19,844 nucleotides of DNA from Candidatus Omnitrophota bacterium (lineage in GTDB: Bacteria; Omnitrophota; Gorgyraeia; 2-02-FULL-51-18). The stretch lies in the NCBI GenBank assembly GCA_023247935.1, contig JAHFFM010000012.1, forward strand, positions 1-19,844, read 5' to 3'. Position 1 is the stretch's first letter. Every line of letters begins with the position of its first letter. The translations under genes and the position numbers were made by a program. Under the pieces are notes generated by a model. That model was not told the DNA's origin. It saw only the letters and a list, made by a program, of their open reading frames with translations, and ran no database searches. Shown piece after piece: positions 7,709 to 15,114 of this stretch.

Positions 7709-9501
7709 GTTTTGTTGAAATTATTGCTATACTTTCCCCGTTTTTCCTCCAAAGCTTTCATGACCGCATCCGCTTGATCGCGCGCATTCACGAGCTCACG
7801 GTTCATTTGTTCATAAGCTTTTTGCGCTTTCTCGGCCCATGGGCTTTCGGGATAGTCAGACATCAAAGTAGAAAAAGTATTTTTTGCTTTTTTGTAATCT
7901 TTTTCATTCCGCCACTCGATCATGCCGATACGGTATTTAGCTTCAGGAGCTCTCTCGCTGTCCGAAAATTGGTCATACACCAACTCATACTGGCCCTTCG
8001 CCTGCTCAGCTCGAAAATCATCATTTTTTCGTACACTCTCAATTCCATCACCTTTCTCAAGGTGAGCAGCCTGAGAAAAAATATGATCAACCATATTCAA
8101 ACCGGCTGTTGTATCGATGAAAATGTTCGAGTCATTGCCTTTTTTGCGGCCAAGACGTTTGCGTTCGTCATCCGAGAAAAGAATTTTAGGTGTGATGAAT
8201 ACCGCTAATTCGGTTTGCTGGACATCCCGTTCGCTGCGCTTGAAAAGATGCCCCAGTATAGGGATGTCCCCCAAAACAGGTATTTTATCTTCACTTCGGT
8301 TATCGGTTTGCCGGATAAGTCCTCCGATTACCAAAGTTTCCCCTGCTTTAATACGCACTGTCGTATCCGCCTCACGCGTGGCCACGCGGGGACCGGCGTC
8401 GAGAGCTGAAACCAAAGAAGAAACTTCCGGATGCAGGCTGAGAGTGATATAGCCATCATCATTGATTTGAGGATTCACTTTTAGAGAGGTGCCGATATCC
8501 ACAAACTTCGTGGTTTCCGTGGTTCCGGAAGTGGTTTGCGTTCTTTCCTTATAAGGAAAGCGTTCACCGATGACAATCCTGGCTTCCTGTCCATTGATCA
8601 CCGCGATTGAAGGCGAAGCCAAAAGCGTTGCTTTTCCGTCACGAACCAGAGCGTCAAGCGTGGCCTGAAGCGTCACTCCCTTGAGCGCCAATGTATTGAG
8701 CGTGATTTGTCCGCCGCTCAAAGAAGTCGATTCTTCGGCAAGCGATACGGTCGTATCCAACTCTTCCTGAAATTTAGTTTTGCGCGAAAACAAACCCTTG
8801 GTACTTCCTGCAGGCTGATAATCCACATTGTAGGTGACACCAATCGCTCTCAAATCACTGGAAGTGATGTCTAAAATTTTTGCCTCAATCAACACCTGCT
8901 TTGGCGCCGTGTCCACCTCTTTGATAAGATTATTGATCTTTGCAATATTTTCAGACAAATCCGTGATAATAATATTATTGGCTGTCTCATTAATTTTCAT
9001 ATCGCCCTTGACGGACAATAACTTTTTCGTCATGTTCTGAGCCTGAGTAGCCGTCAAATATTTTAATTGAATCACTTCCGTTTGCGTGTCTACAAGCGTC
9101 AGATCTCCCGAAGTCACATAAATCACACCATCTTTTAAGGAATAAAGAAGGCCGTTGGCTTTTAAAATCACCTCAAGCGCTTTTTCGACCGTAATTTCCT
9201 GAAGGTTAATCGTGACTTTGCCTTTAATGTCCGGTCCCGTAAGCAAGTTGAGCCGGTAAGTCAAAGCGAGTGATCTCAACACGCTTCCTAGGTCCGCGTC
9301 TTTGTATTCCACCGTGATGATCTGCTTGAGACGTTCGTCCATAGTGGTGGCAGAAACAACCGCGCCGCCCACCGCCGGAATCTGATCCGCCGCGAACGCG
9401 TAAGGCAAATAAGGAACAAAGAATGAAAAAATCAGAAAAAATAGCATCGCCTTGCTAATTCTCCCCAACCCCTTGTTCCTAACCTTTCGTCTCTTTTTCA
9501 T
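7705..9501 (-). CDS. gspD: Secretin (GspD/PilQ family) with C-terminal TPR-like extension
   Basis: A 598-residue outer-membrane channel subunit. A signal peptide ends near residue 38 (FVPYLPYAFA, then AD). Next come an N0/STN domain (about 58-130, with LTGPDIKGKVTINL), an N1 domain (about 140-200) and the secretin pore domain (about 200-442). The pore domain includes the signature IPVLGDIPILGHLFK (407-421) and ends at ITPKILF. The N-domain set is short, with no AMIN domain and only one N1 repeat. After residue 475 there is an unusual helical tail of about 110 residues. It reads AKGQYELVYDQFSDSERAPEAKYRIG and KKAKNTFSTLMSDYPESPWAEKA, which is the TPR pattern of YbgF/BamD-like proteins, and it ends in a coiled coil. 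Such a tail could replace a separate TPR pilotin (inference). The gene overlaps both neighbours by 4 nt. Confidence 0.95.
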   Translation of the reverse strand: MKKRRKVRNKGLGRISKAMLFFLIFSFFVPYLPYAFAADQIPAVGGAVVSATTMDERLKQIITVEYKDADLGSVLRSLALTYRLNLLTGPDIKGKVTINLQEITVEKALEVILKANGLLYSLKDGVIYVTSGDLTLVDTQTEVIQLKYLTATQAQNMTKKLLSVKGDMKINETANNIIITDLSENIAKINNLIKEVDTAPKQVLIEAKILDITSSDLRAIGVTYNVDYQPAGSTKGLFSRKTKFQEELDTTVSLAEESTSLSGGQITLNTLALKGVTLQATLDALVRDGKATLLASPSIAVINGQEARIVIGERFPYKERTQTTSGTTETTKFVDIGTSLKVNPQINDDGYITLSLHPEVSSLVSALDAGPRVATREADTTVRIKAGETLVIGGLIRQTDNRSEDKIPVLGDIPILGHLFKRSERDVQQTELAVFITPKILFSDDERKRLGRKKGNDSNIFIDTTAGLNMVDHIFSQAAHLEKGDGIESVRKNDDFRAEQAKGQYELVYDQFSDSERAPEAKYRIGMIEWRNEKDYKKAKNTFSTLMSDYPESPWAEKAQKAYEQMNRELVNARDQADAVMKALEEKRGKYSNNFNKT

Positions 9502-10355
9502 TTCACCTTTTCCACGGCCGCCTTGAGGCTTAACATATGATCTTCCACGCCATCGCTTAAAATCACGCCGTCCGCCAAAATCTTTTTGACCTTATATCCC
9601 CCTATCTCGGAATTCACCTGAAATACATCACCGTTAATAATGGCTGTGGGATTCTTTGGATCAAAGGTGACTCCTTCGAGAATAAATTTTTCGTCATTCA
9701 TTTCAGAGGCAGGTTTTGACGAAGAAACCAGGATATCTCTTTTTACCTCCAAGCCAGCGGTGCTCGAAGCTTTGAGCGGCGGCATCTGGGCCGAATCCGT
9801 CAAAAGACAGGAGATAACCAATTTCATCGGCGCGCCGCCCAGTTCAACCGTTTTTTCCACAGGTTCTAAAATTTCCATTTCTTCCACGCGGATAAAAGGC
9901 GAAATGGATTCTATGGACGACACATAAGAAACCGCGTCGGTAAAAGTGCCGTAAAACTTCACCTCCAAAAAAATACGCGAATAATTCTGTTCTTTCGCGA
10001 TATTCTGCTTAATGGATTCCAGCTTCACTTTGACGGCAAGACTCGTCAATTCGCCCACCAGCTGAGACGTGTACAGCCTCGATGGGATCGATTTTTCTAT
10101 TTCACTGATTTGATTCGTAAGGTTCATTTCATCTTCTTTTAAAATTTTTATTTTTTCGTTCAACTCCACGTCTTGCGGACGCTTCACTTCCAAATCTCTT
10201 AATTGCGCTTCCGAACGCCTGATCTGCGCTTTATACGACTCAACTCTCTGAGAGATCGGCTTATCTACAAATTTTACGTAAAGAGCAAAAAAGCCCGCCA
10301 ATCCCAAAATAATCAGCGCCCTTCTCTCTCTCGGTTTTAATTGGCTCCATTCCAT
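9498..10355 (-). CDS. PilO-PilP (GspM-GspC-like) fused inner-membrane alignment protein
   Basis: A 285-residue bitopic protein: a short basic cytoplasmic end, one membrane helix (about 12-29), a periplasmic coiled coil (about 36-90) and a PilO/GspM-type ferredoxin-like fold (about 95-188). A linker follows. The C-terminal domain (about 222-278) reads FILEGVTFDPKNPTAIING...YKVKKILADGVILSDG, which has the small beta-barrel pattern of PilP or the GspC HR domain. In known systems PilP or GspC is a separate protein that contacts the secretin N0 domain. Here it is joined to the PilO partner. The ATG directly abuts the stop of the PilM-PilN gene, and the stop overlaps the secretin ATG. The domain assignment of the C-terminal third rests on pattern and context rather than on strong motifs. 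Confidence 0.8.
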   Translation of the reverse strand: MEWSQLKPRERRALIILGLAGFFALYVKFVDKPISQRVESYKAQIRRSEAQLRDLEVKRPQDVELNEKIKILKEDEMNLTNQISEIEKSIPSRLYTSQLVGELTSLAVKVKLESIKQNIAKEQNYSRIFLEVKFYGTFTDAVSYVSSIESISPFIRVEEMEILEPVEKTVELGGAPMKLVISCLLTDSAQMPPLKASSTAGLEVKRDILVSSSKPASEMNDEKFILEGVTFDPKNPTAIINGDVFQVNSEIGGYKVKKILADGVILSDGVEDHMLSLKAAVEKVK

Positions 10356-12203
10356 CTACTTAACATTCATCAGCACTTCAAAGCTGAATACGGATGAATT
10401 TGAATTTCTCTTTGTATAATTGAACGACACGTCACTGAATTCATCCGGTTTTTTTAAGTTCTCCAAAAAACCCACCATATGTTCGTTTTTGGACGTGGCG
10501 CCGACCAGAATCATTTTCTTTTCCGCGTAGGACAACTTGGTGACCCAGATTTCATCGGGTAAGAGTGAAGAAAGCTTCAAAAGTAATCCGGCGAAACTGC
10601 CTCTATCCCTGCGTGATTTTTTAAATAAGGCAATCTGGTCTTCAAGCGCCATCTTTTTCTCAAGAAACCTTTTTTCCTGGTCAGCTAAATCAAGCTGGCT
10701 TGACTGGCGGCGTTTCAATTCGGCGCGCGCGTCTTTCACCTTCTGCGCCGCCTTATCCGCTTGGCTTTTATAATGGGTCATAACGGCAATCTGAGGCGCT
10801 GTCAGCATGACGCAGGAGGCCACCGCGAAAGCTGTCGCGAATTTCGGCCGCTGTTTAAGTTTTTGTATTAGAGGATTCGGGCCGCGCTTCTTTCTGTCGG
10901 CGCTCGTAAAATTATGAAGCTTCGAACCCTCCGGCGTCTGATAAAGAGCCAGTCCTAAAGAACTGGAAAAAGACAAAATGTCTTCAGAAAAACGAGGTCT
11001 TTTCGCCCTCAATGAATCCTGAGCGCGTACGGAAAAAAACGGATTGAATTTTTCGACCGGCGCACCCAAACGGTCCGCCAAAAACTGCTCCAGCTTATTG
11101 ACGTAAGACGCGGCGCCCGTCAAAATAACGCGGTCAAATTTAGGAATCTGTGACTGTGTCACTTGATAGGAAAAAAATTTGAAAGAGTGCTCAATATCGA
11201 TCACCAAGTTCTCCAAAAGCGACAAAAGCGCCAAAGAAACAGCGGCTTCCGGTTTCTGAGCTTTTTCTTCTTCCGTGATCAACCGGTTTTGAAGCTGCGG
11301 ACTCCAGTAATCCAAACCGTATTGTTTTTTTAATTCCTCGGCTTTGGATTCATCCACATGACAAACCTGCGAAACTTGCCGGGTCAATTGCTTACCCGTC
11401 ACGGAGAGATTCCTTAAAAAATAAACAACCCCCTTCTTTTCCACGATCAAAACGCTTTCATCCGAACCAAGATCAAGCCACAACACGACTTCTTCGGAGG
11501 CGGAAGTAAAATTGCCCGTATACCTCGAATGAACCAGCATCACGGGTGAAGCATGGATGGAGGAGGGTTTTAAGCCGACTTCGCGTAAAATTTCCGTTTT
11601 CTCGGTTAAATTTTCAGTCGACACGCACACCACAGTCACGCGTTGCTGTCCCCCGTGAAGGGGCGCCGTATGCGCCGTGTCCCAACGCAAAATAACATGC
11701 TTCACTTTTTCCGAATCGATATCAAACGGCCTGATTTGTTTGATTTTCCACCGGACGGCCTCGCGTAATTCCTCCTCGGACATGGCCGGAAAAGTGAAAT
11801 TAAACGTTTGGGTTTCTTTCGCGGGAAGACCCACGATCACCTGAGGCCCGACCGATGGATTACGGCTTACAAGCTTTTCGAGCGCCTGTTTATTTTTTAT
11901 TGCCGGGGTTTTTGAAGCGTCTTCGGTAAAAATTTCTTCATCCATCAGAGACACTTCCATTCCACCCTTAAGGTCTTGAGTCAATTGAAGCATCCTGACA
12001 GCGCACCCTGAAAAATCAATCGATGCCATCAGGCGTCTTGGGCCGGATTTTAAATCCGGAGTCCTTTTTATTTTTTTGAGGACGCTTTTTTGAGGATTTT
12101 TAAAATAGGTAAAAAGAGGAGAAACTTTTTCGGACCGGCCCGACCGGTCAAAAACTTTTTTCACAATGTTGATTTTATTTTCCGGTTTATTCGGTTCTGC
12201 CAT
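10356..12203 (-). CDS. PilM-PilN fusion (GspL-like) assembly protein
   Basis: A 615-residue protein. Residues 59-425 form a PilM-type actin-like ATPase domain: MASIDFSG (59-66), LWLDLGSDESVLIVEKKG (phosphate loop 2, 241-258) and FDRVILTGAASYVNKLEQFL (adenosine region, 356-375). A membrane helix at about 453-475 is followed by a coiled coil (about 476-530) and a PilN/GspL-type ferredoxin-like domain (about 536-615, with LSSLLPDEIWVTKL). PilM and PilN are normally separate, with PilN's N-terminal INLLP motif binding PilM. The fusion makes that contact covalent and recreates GspL. About 55 basic, probably disordered residues precede the PilM core. The start codon overlaps the parA stop by 1 nt (TAATG). 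Confidence 0.9.
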   Translation of the reverse strand: MAEPNKPENKINIVKKVFDRSGRSEKVSPLFTYFKNPQKSVLKKIKRTPDLKSGPRRLMASIDFSGCAVRMLQLTQDLKGGMEVSLMDEEIFTEDASKTPAIKNKQALEKLVSRNPSVGPQVIVGLPAKETQTFNFTFPAMSEEELREAVRWKIKQIRPFDIDSEKVKHVILRWDTAHTAPLHGGQQRVTVVCVSTENLTEKTEILREVGLKPSSIHASPVMLVHSRYTGNFTSASEEVVLWLDLGSDESVLIVEKKGVVYFLRNLSVTGKQLTRQVSQVCHVDESKAEELKKQYGLDYWSPQLQNRLITEEEKAQKPEAAVSLALLSLLENLVIDIEHSFKFFSYQVTQSQIPKFDRVILTGAASYVNKLEQFLADRLGAPVEKFNPFFSVRAQDSLRAKRPRFSEDILSFSSSLGLALYQTPEGSKLHNFTSADRKKRGPNPLIQKLKQRPKFATAFAVASCVMLTAPQIAVMTHYKSQADKAAQKVKDARAELKRRQSSQLDLADQEKRFLEKKMALEDQIALFKKSRRDRGSFAGLLLKLSSLLPDEIWVTKLSYAEKKMILVGATSKNEHMVGFLENLKKPDEFSDVSFNYTKRNSNSSVFSFEVLMNVK

Positions 12204-13120
12204 TAAATCACCTTAACTTCCGGGGCTACAGAATCTATAGGAGCGGTTCGCCTCACCACTTCTTCCACCAATTCCGCGTAGTCTTTGGCGCCGTTGCAAT
12301 AAGGGCTAAAATCAAAAATAGCTTTGCCATGCGCGGATGATTCGGCAAGTGCAATATTCATCCGGATTACGCTCTGAAACATCTTATCTTTGAAATAATC
12401 TTTGAGCTGGTCCAGCATTTCCCGGGTCATTTTTTTACGTGTGTCCACAATGCAGGGAAGAATCCCAAGAATTTCCAACTCGGAATTGATGCGGTCACGG
12501 ACAACCTTCAATGTTGAAAAAAGCTCTTTCATTCCCTCGAGAGAGAAATAATGCGCCTGAATCGGAATCAAAACGCATTGCGCGGCCACCAGCCCGTTGA
12601 TGGTTAAAAGATTGAGAGATGGGGAGCAGTCAAAAAGAATGTAATCGTAGTAACGAATATGAGCGTTCAACATTTTCCAGACGCTGGTTCTTAGAAGCCT
12701 TTCCCGGCCCAACAAGTCTGCGATTTCCAATTGAGCTCCGGTCAGAAGAGAAGATGCCGGCGCGATATCCAGATTTTTGATGTAAGTGGGAATAATAGCC
12801 TGGTCCAATTCCGCGTTATGCACAAGAACGTCATAAATCGATGAAAAATATTGATCTACGTTGACATTCAAACCAAGGGAAGCGTTTGATTGAGGATCCA
12901 GATCAATGATCAGAACTTTGAAATTTTTTTTCACGAGACCGGCCGCGAGATTGATACAAGTGGTGGTTTTTCCCACTCCGCCTTTTTGATTCACAATGGC
13001 GATAATCGTGGATTTGACGCCCACCCGCTCATCCATACCATCTAAAGGAGTGTCGTAACCGTTGCGGCGATAACTTTCCAATGAATTTCTTCTAAAAAAA
13101 GCTTTTAGGTCTTCAAACAT
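12203..13120 (-). CDS. ParA/Soj-family ATPase
   Basis: A 305-residue ParA-type ATPase. It has the deviant Walker A KGGVGKTT (46-53), the switch region DLDPQSNAS (73-81) and Walker B YILFDCSPSL (160-169), the full set for dimerisation on ATP and non-specific DNA binding. A basic N-terminal extension of about 36 residues (MFEDLKAFFRRNSLESYRR) precedes the fold. A strong GGAGG before ATG 13120 supports this start over a downstream Met. No ParB-like gene is nearby, and a MerR-like gene lies 18 nt upstream. It is the second gene of the secretion operon. By analogy with TadZ, FlhG and other ParA-like positioning proteins, it may place the secretion apparatus in the cell, or it may be a chromosome-partition ParA. 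The first option is inference from context. Confidence 0.92.
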   Translation of the reverse strand: MFEDLKAFFRRNSLESYRRNGYDTPLDGMDERVGVKSTIIAIVNQKGGVGKTTTCINLAAGLVKKNFKVLIIDLDPQSNASLGLNVNVDQYFSSIYDVLVHNAELDQAIIPTYIKNLDIAPASSLLTGAQLEIADLLGRERLLRTSVWKMLNAHIRYYDYILFDCSPSLNLLTINGLVAAQCVLIPIQAHYFSLEGMKELFSTLKVVRDRINSELEILGILPCIVDTRKKMTREMLDQLKDYFKDKMFQSVIRMNIALAESSAHGKAIFDFSPYCNGAKDYAELVEEVVRRTAPIDSVAPEVKVI

Positions 13121-13138
13121 CCAGCCTCCAAATCAGAT

Positions 13139-13375
13139 TCAAATTCGATACCCTTTTTGCAAACGCTCTTGAATGATCCGAAGCGAATAACCTTCACGCC
13201 GCATTTTTCTTATCTGATCATGAAGTTCTTTGATTTCATTTTTTTCATAGAGTCTGCGGTTTCCCCGCCTGTCTTTGATCTTAAATAAACCAAGATTGGT
13301 GTAATAATTTACGGTCGCAGAAGAAATTCCTAAAAGTTTCACAAGTTCTTCTGAAGTTACAAGCGTTTCGGTCAT
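13139..13375 (-). CDS. Small MerR-family helix-turn-helix protein
   Basis: A 78-residue protein that is almost entirely a MerR-type winged helix: TSEELVKLLGISSATVNYYTNLGLFKIKDRRGNRRLYEKNEIKEL, followed by a second helical pair (RKMRREGYSLRIIQERL). It lacks the long dimerisation helix and the metal- or drug-binding C-terminus of classic MerR regulators, so it resembles the stand-alone MerR-like DNA-binding proteins found beside ParA genes. An AAAGG-type site precedes ATG. It heads the secretion operon, and a 24-bp near-palindrome lies about 40 bp upstream, so autoregulation is plausible. A role as the DNA-binding partner of the ParA protein is equally possible. Confidence 0.9.
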   Translation of the reverse strand: MTETLVTSEELVKLLGISSATVNYYTNLGLFKIKDRRGNRRLYEKNEIKELHDQIRKMRREGYSLRIIQERLQKGYRI

Positions 13376-13411
13376 GCAGCCTTTCTGTAACTATTACCAT
13401 TTAATGTACTT

Positions 13412-13435
13412 ATAGTACCTGTTAACAAGTACTAT
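13412..13435. promoter_or_regulatory. 24-bp near-perfect palindrome, candidate operator
   Basis: The dyad is centred on GTTAAC, with 11 of 12 position pairs complementary. Outer half-sites read ATAGTAC and GTACTAT. A third GTAC at 13406-13409 forms a second small dyad, GTAC-TTATA-GTAC (13406-13418). It lies 37-60 bp upstream of the MerR-like start, in an AT-rich segment, where an autoregulatory operator would be expected. TATAGT on the minus strand just upstream (about 13450) could be a -10, but I see no convincing -35. Confidence 0.5.
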
Positions 13436-13593
13436 TAATTGATATTTTTACTATAATTTAAACTCGTATAATAATGCTTAAATGATATTACTTATATTTT
13501 TTAAAATCAACAAATAAATAGGAAACCATGACAATGCTAATTAAACATCAGACGGGTAAATCGAGGGTCCATATAGAGAATAAACAAGAAACA

Positions 13594-13613
13594 TCCCACA
13601 AGATACAGTGGGA
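13594..13613 (-). terminator. Possible weak terminator after the exported Hsp20 gene
   Basis: TCCCAC (13594-13599) pairs with GTGGGA (13608-13613) around an 8-nt loop. On the minus strand it is followed by a T-rich but interrupted tract (TGTTTCTTGTTTATT). It lies about 15 bp past the Hsp20 stop, which suits the end of the pyrE-hsp20 unit. The stem is short, so confidence is limited. Confidence 0.45.
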
Positions 13614-13628
13614 ATCGAACGTCAAAAA

Positions 13629-14192
13629 CTAACGAATGGGAATAGAAACTTCTTTGGAGGCTACTTTTGGGATTTTAACGCTTAAAACACCGTCTTCATA
13701 GGTCGCGGTGGTTGTTTTCTGGTCTCCCGGAACGGGTAAATCAAAAGATCTCTCATAAGACTTGGCTTTACTATCTATCTTTCGATTTGCATTAACCATT
13801 AATTTTTTACCATCTAAAAAGCTCAGTTTAATGGAATCCTTCTTATATCCTGGCAAATCTAGGGCTAGCTCCATATTTTTGTCGTTTTCTTTGAAAGAAG
13901 CACCACCGCCAAGATCTTGTGACGCACTCTCTTCTTTTTTTTCACCATTCAAATTCTTAACGCCATCTCCCATATCCCAACTGGGCACCCCTTCTTCTTT
14001 CACAATTTGGCCAAACTCACCTGTAATTTCTTTATATTGGGCGTTTAAAGTCTTGAGTTGCTGCAAAAAAGCGCGGTAATCCTGTTTCAGCTGCTCTTTA
14101 TTATAATTCACTGTTTGGTCTTGAGTTGCGGCAAAAGCAGGGGAGAAAAAAAGAGCTAAAAACAGAATAGGTAAAAAACTTTTTCGGATCAT
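13629..14192 (-). CDS. Exported small heat-shock protein (alpha-crystallin/Hsp20 domain)
   Basis: A 187-residue protein. Residues 1-21 form a Sec signal peptide (MIRKSFLPILFLALFFSPAFA, cleavage before ATQ). A helical, probably coiled-coil region follows at about 30-65, then a Ser/Gly/Glu-rich linker. The alpha-crystallin domain (about 99-176) shows the LDLPGYKKDSIKLSF and YERSFDLPVP segments and the A-x-YEDGVLSVKIPK signature. The tail ends in IPI (184-186), the I/V-x-I/V motif by which small heat-shock proteins oligomerise. Most members of the family are cytoplasmic. A signal peptide would place this one in the periplasm as a holdase, perhaps for secreted or outer-membrane proteins (inference). 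It starts 8 nt after the pyrE stop with AGAGG before ATG, so it is probably co-transcribed with pyrE. Confidence 0.88.
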   Translation of the reverse strand: MIRKSFLPILFLALFFSPAFAATQDQTVNYNKEQLKQDYRAFLQQLKTLNAQYKEITGEFGQIVKEEGVPSWDMGDGVKNLNGEKKEESASQDLGGGASFKENDKNMELALDLPGYKKDSIKLSFLDGKKLMVNANRKIDSKAKSYERSFDLPVPGDQKTTTATYEDGVLSVKIPKVASKEVSIPIR

Positions 14193-14200
14193 AGAAACCT

Positions 14201-14791
14201 CTACTTTTTGAGCGCTTTAAAATCCCGGCTGCCCGGTTTAATCAAAGGTACTTTTTTCTCACGGCACAAAGGACAATCTTCAGGGCGATAGGTTTTGATA
14301 CGTAACTTTAAAAGAGAATGAAACTCTTGGGCAAACACGGCGGCTCCATCGCTTCTATCAACCAGGCAAGCCACCGCTTCCACCTTGGCTCCGCTGGCTT
14401 CTATTAGGTCAATGACCTCATAAATGGATTTGCCAGTGGTAATCACATCCTCGACCACCAACACCCGCTCGTTCTTTTTAAGAGAAAAACCCCTTCTCAG
14501 AGAAAATGAGCCATCCACTCGCTCAGCAAAAAGAGAACGCACCTTTAGCGCGCGACCCATCTCATGAGACACCATCATGCCGCCAAGCGCAGGACCAATC
14601 ACGCATTGAATCTTATGACTCTTTAACTTTTTGGAAAGTTCTTTACAAAATTTCTCGGCAAGCCAAGCGCTCTGCAATACCAACGCGCATTGCATGTAAT
14701 TAGGACTGTGAAGCCCGCTCGAAAGAAGAAAATGCCCCGTCAAATAGGCCTTCTCCTTCGCAAAAATCCTCAAAATCTCTTTTTCATCCAT
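14201..14791 (-). CDS. pyrE: Orotate phosphoribosyltransferase
   Basis: A 196-residue cytoplasmic enzyme that converts orotate and PRPP to orotidine 5'-monophosphate. The GHFLLSSGLHSPNYMQC segment (19-35) is the conserved N-terminal orotate-side motif, and the PRPP-binding motif VLVVEDVITTGKS lies at 110-122. The C-terminus has a Cys-x2-Cys pair (PEDCPLCREKKVPLIKPGSR), seen in a subset of bacterial PyrE proteins. The product feeds PyrF, which is encoded about 2.8 kb upstream. The helicase and the palindromic cluster separate pyrE from pyrKDF, and it has its own strong promoter. No Shine-Dalgarno sequence precedes ATG. Confidence 0.95.
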   Translation of the reverse strand: MDEKEILRIFAKEKAYLTGHFLLSSGLHSPNYMQCALVLQSAWLAEKFCKELSKKLKSHKIQCVIGPALGGMMVSHEMGRALKVRSLFAERVDGSFSLRRGFSLKKNERVLVVEDVITTGKSIYEVIDLIEASGAKVEAVACLVDRSDGAAVFAQEFHSLLKLRIKTYRPEDCPLCREKKVPLIKPGSRDFKALKK

Positions 14792-14799
14792 AAGGTTTG

Positions 14800-14808
14800 A
14801 TTATAACA
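14800..14808 (-). promoter_or_regulatory. Extended -10 promoter directly before pyrE
   Basis: The minus strand reads TGTTATAAT (14808-14800), a perfect TATAAT with the extended TGn. Only 8 nt separate it from ATG 14791, so transcription would start at or within a base or two of the start codon. The -35 region is poor (TTGCGG with a 16-nt spacer, 3/6), which an extended -10 can tolerate. The absence of a ribosome site suits a leaderless mRNA. Confidence 0.65.
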
Positions 14809-14910
14809 TAGCGCCAACCACCCGCAAGCCAAGCTTTAGCTCCAGCAACAGCCAAAACATTGCTTCTCCGGGCACGCAGAATTTCGCATCAAACAATCGC
14901 TTATCGCTCA

Positions 14911-15080
14911 AGCGCCGCAGGGCCTGGCAAGGTATTGCTTTTGCATCACCGCTCGTCGCGCCCCACCGGGCGCTCCTCACTCGGTGGCGCATCGTCGCTC
15001 GTACCCGCTGAACGCGGGTACACCGGGTCGCTCCTTGCGCCAACGTGCTGCAAAAGCAACACCTTGCCACCCGCGGCGCT
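14911..15080. repeat. 170-bp branched long inverted-repeat element
   Basis: The outer arms 14911-14945 and 15049-15080 pair in blocks: AGCGCCGC with GCGGCGCT (8 bp), then GGCAAGGT with ACCTTGCC (8 bp), then TTGCTTTTGCA with TGCAAAAGCAA (11 bp). Inside are smaller hairpins: GTACCCGC/GCGGGTAC (15001-15021, 5-nt loop) and GCGCCC/GGGCGC (14958-14973). Open frames through it encode only Arg- and Ala-rich translations of the palindromes. It could be a MITE- or REP-type element or a structured RNA. No transposase gene is near. Confidence 0.75.
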
Positions 15081-15114
15081 AGGTTTAACGCCTCTAGCTT
15101 AAACATATAACCAG

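Noticed and set aside
13605..13622. tRNA T-arm-like GTTCGATTCCCAC on the minus strand, possible attachment-site remnant
   Set aside because: The flanking stem does not pair as a T-arm, and there is no integrase or matching repeat. It is better explained as the terminator hairpin.
14926..14940. Sigma54-like TGGCA...TTGC
   Set aside because: The spacing is one base short of the GG-N10-GC rule, and it is part of the paired hairpin arm on the strand with no gene.
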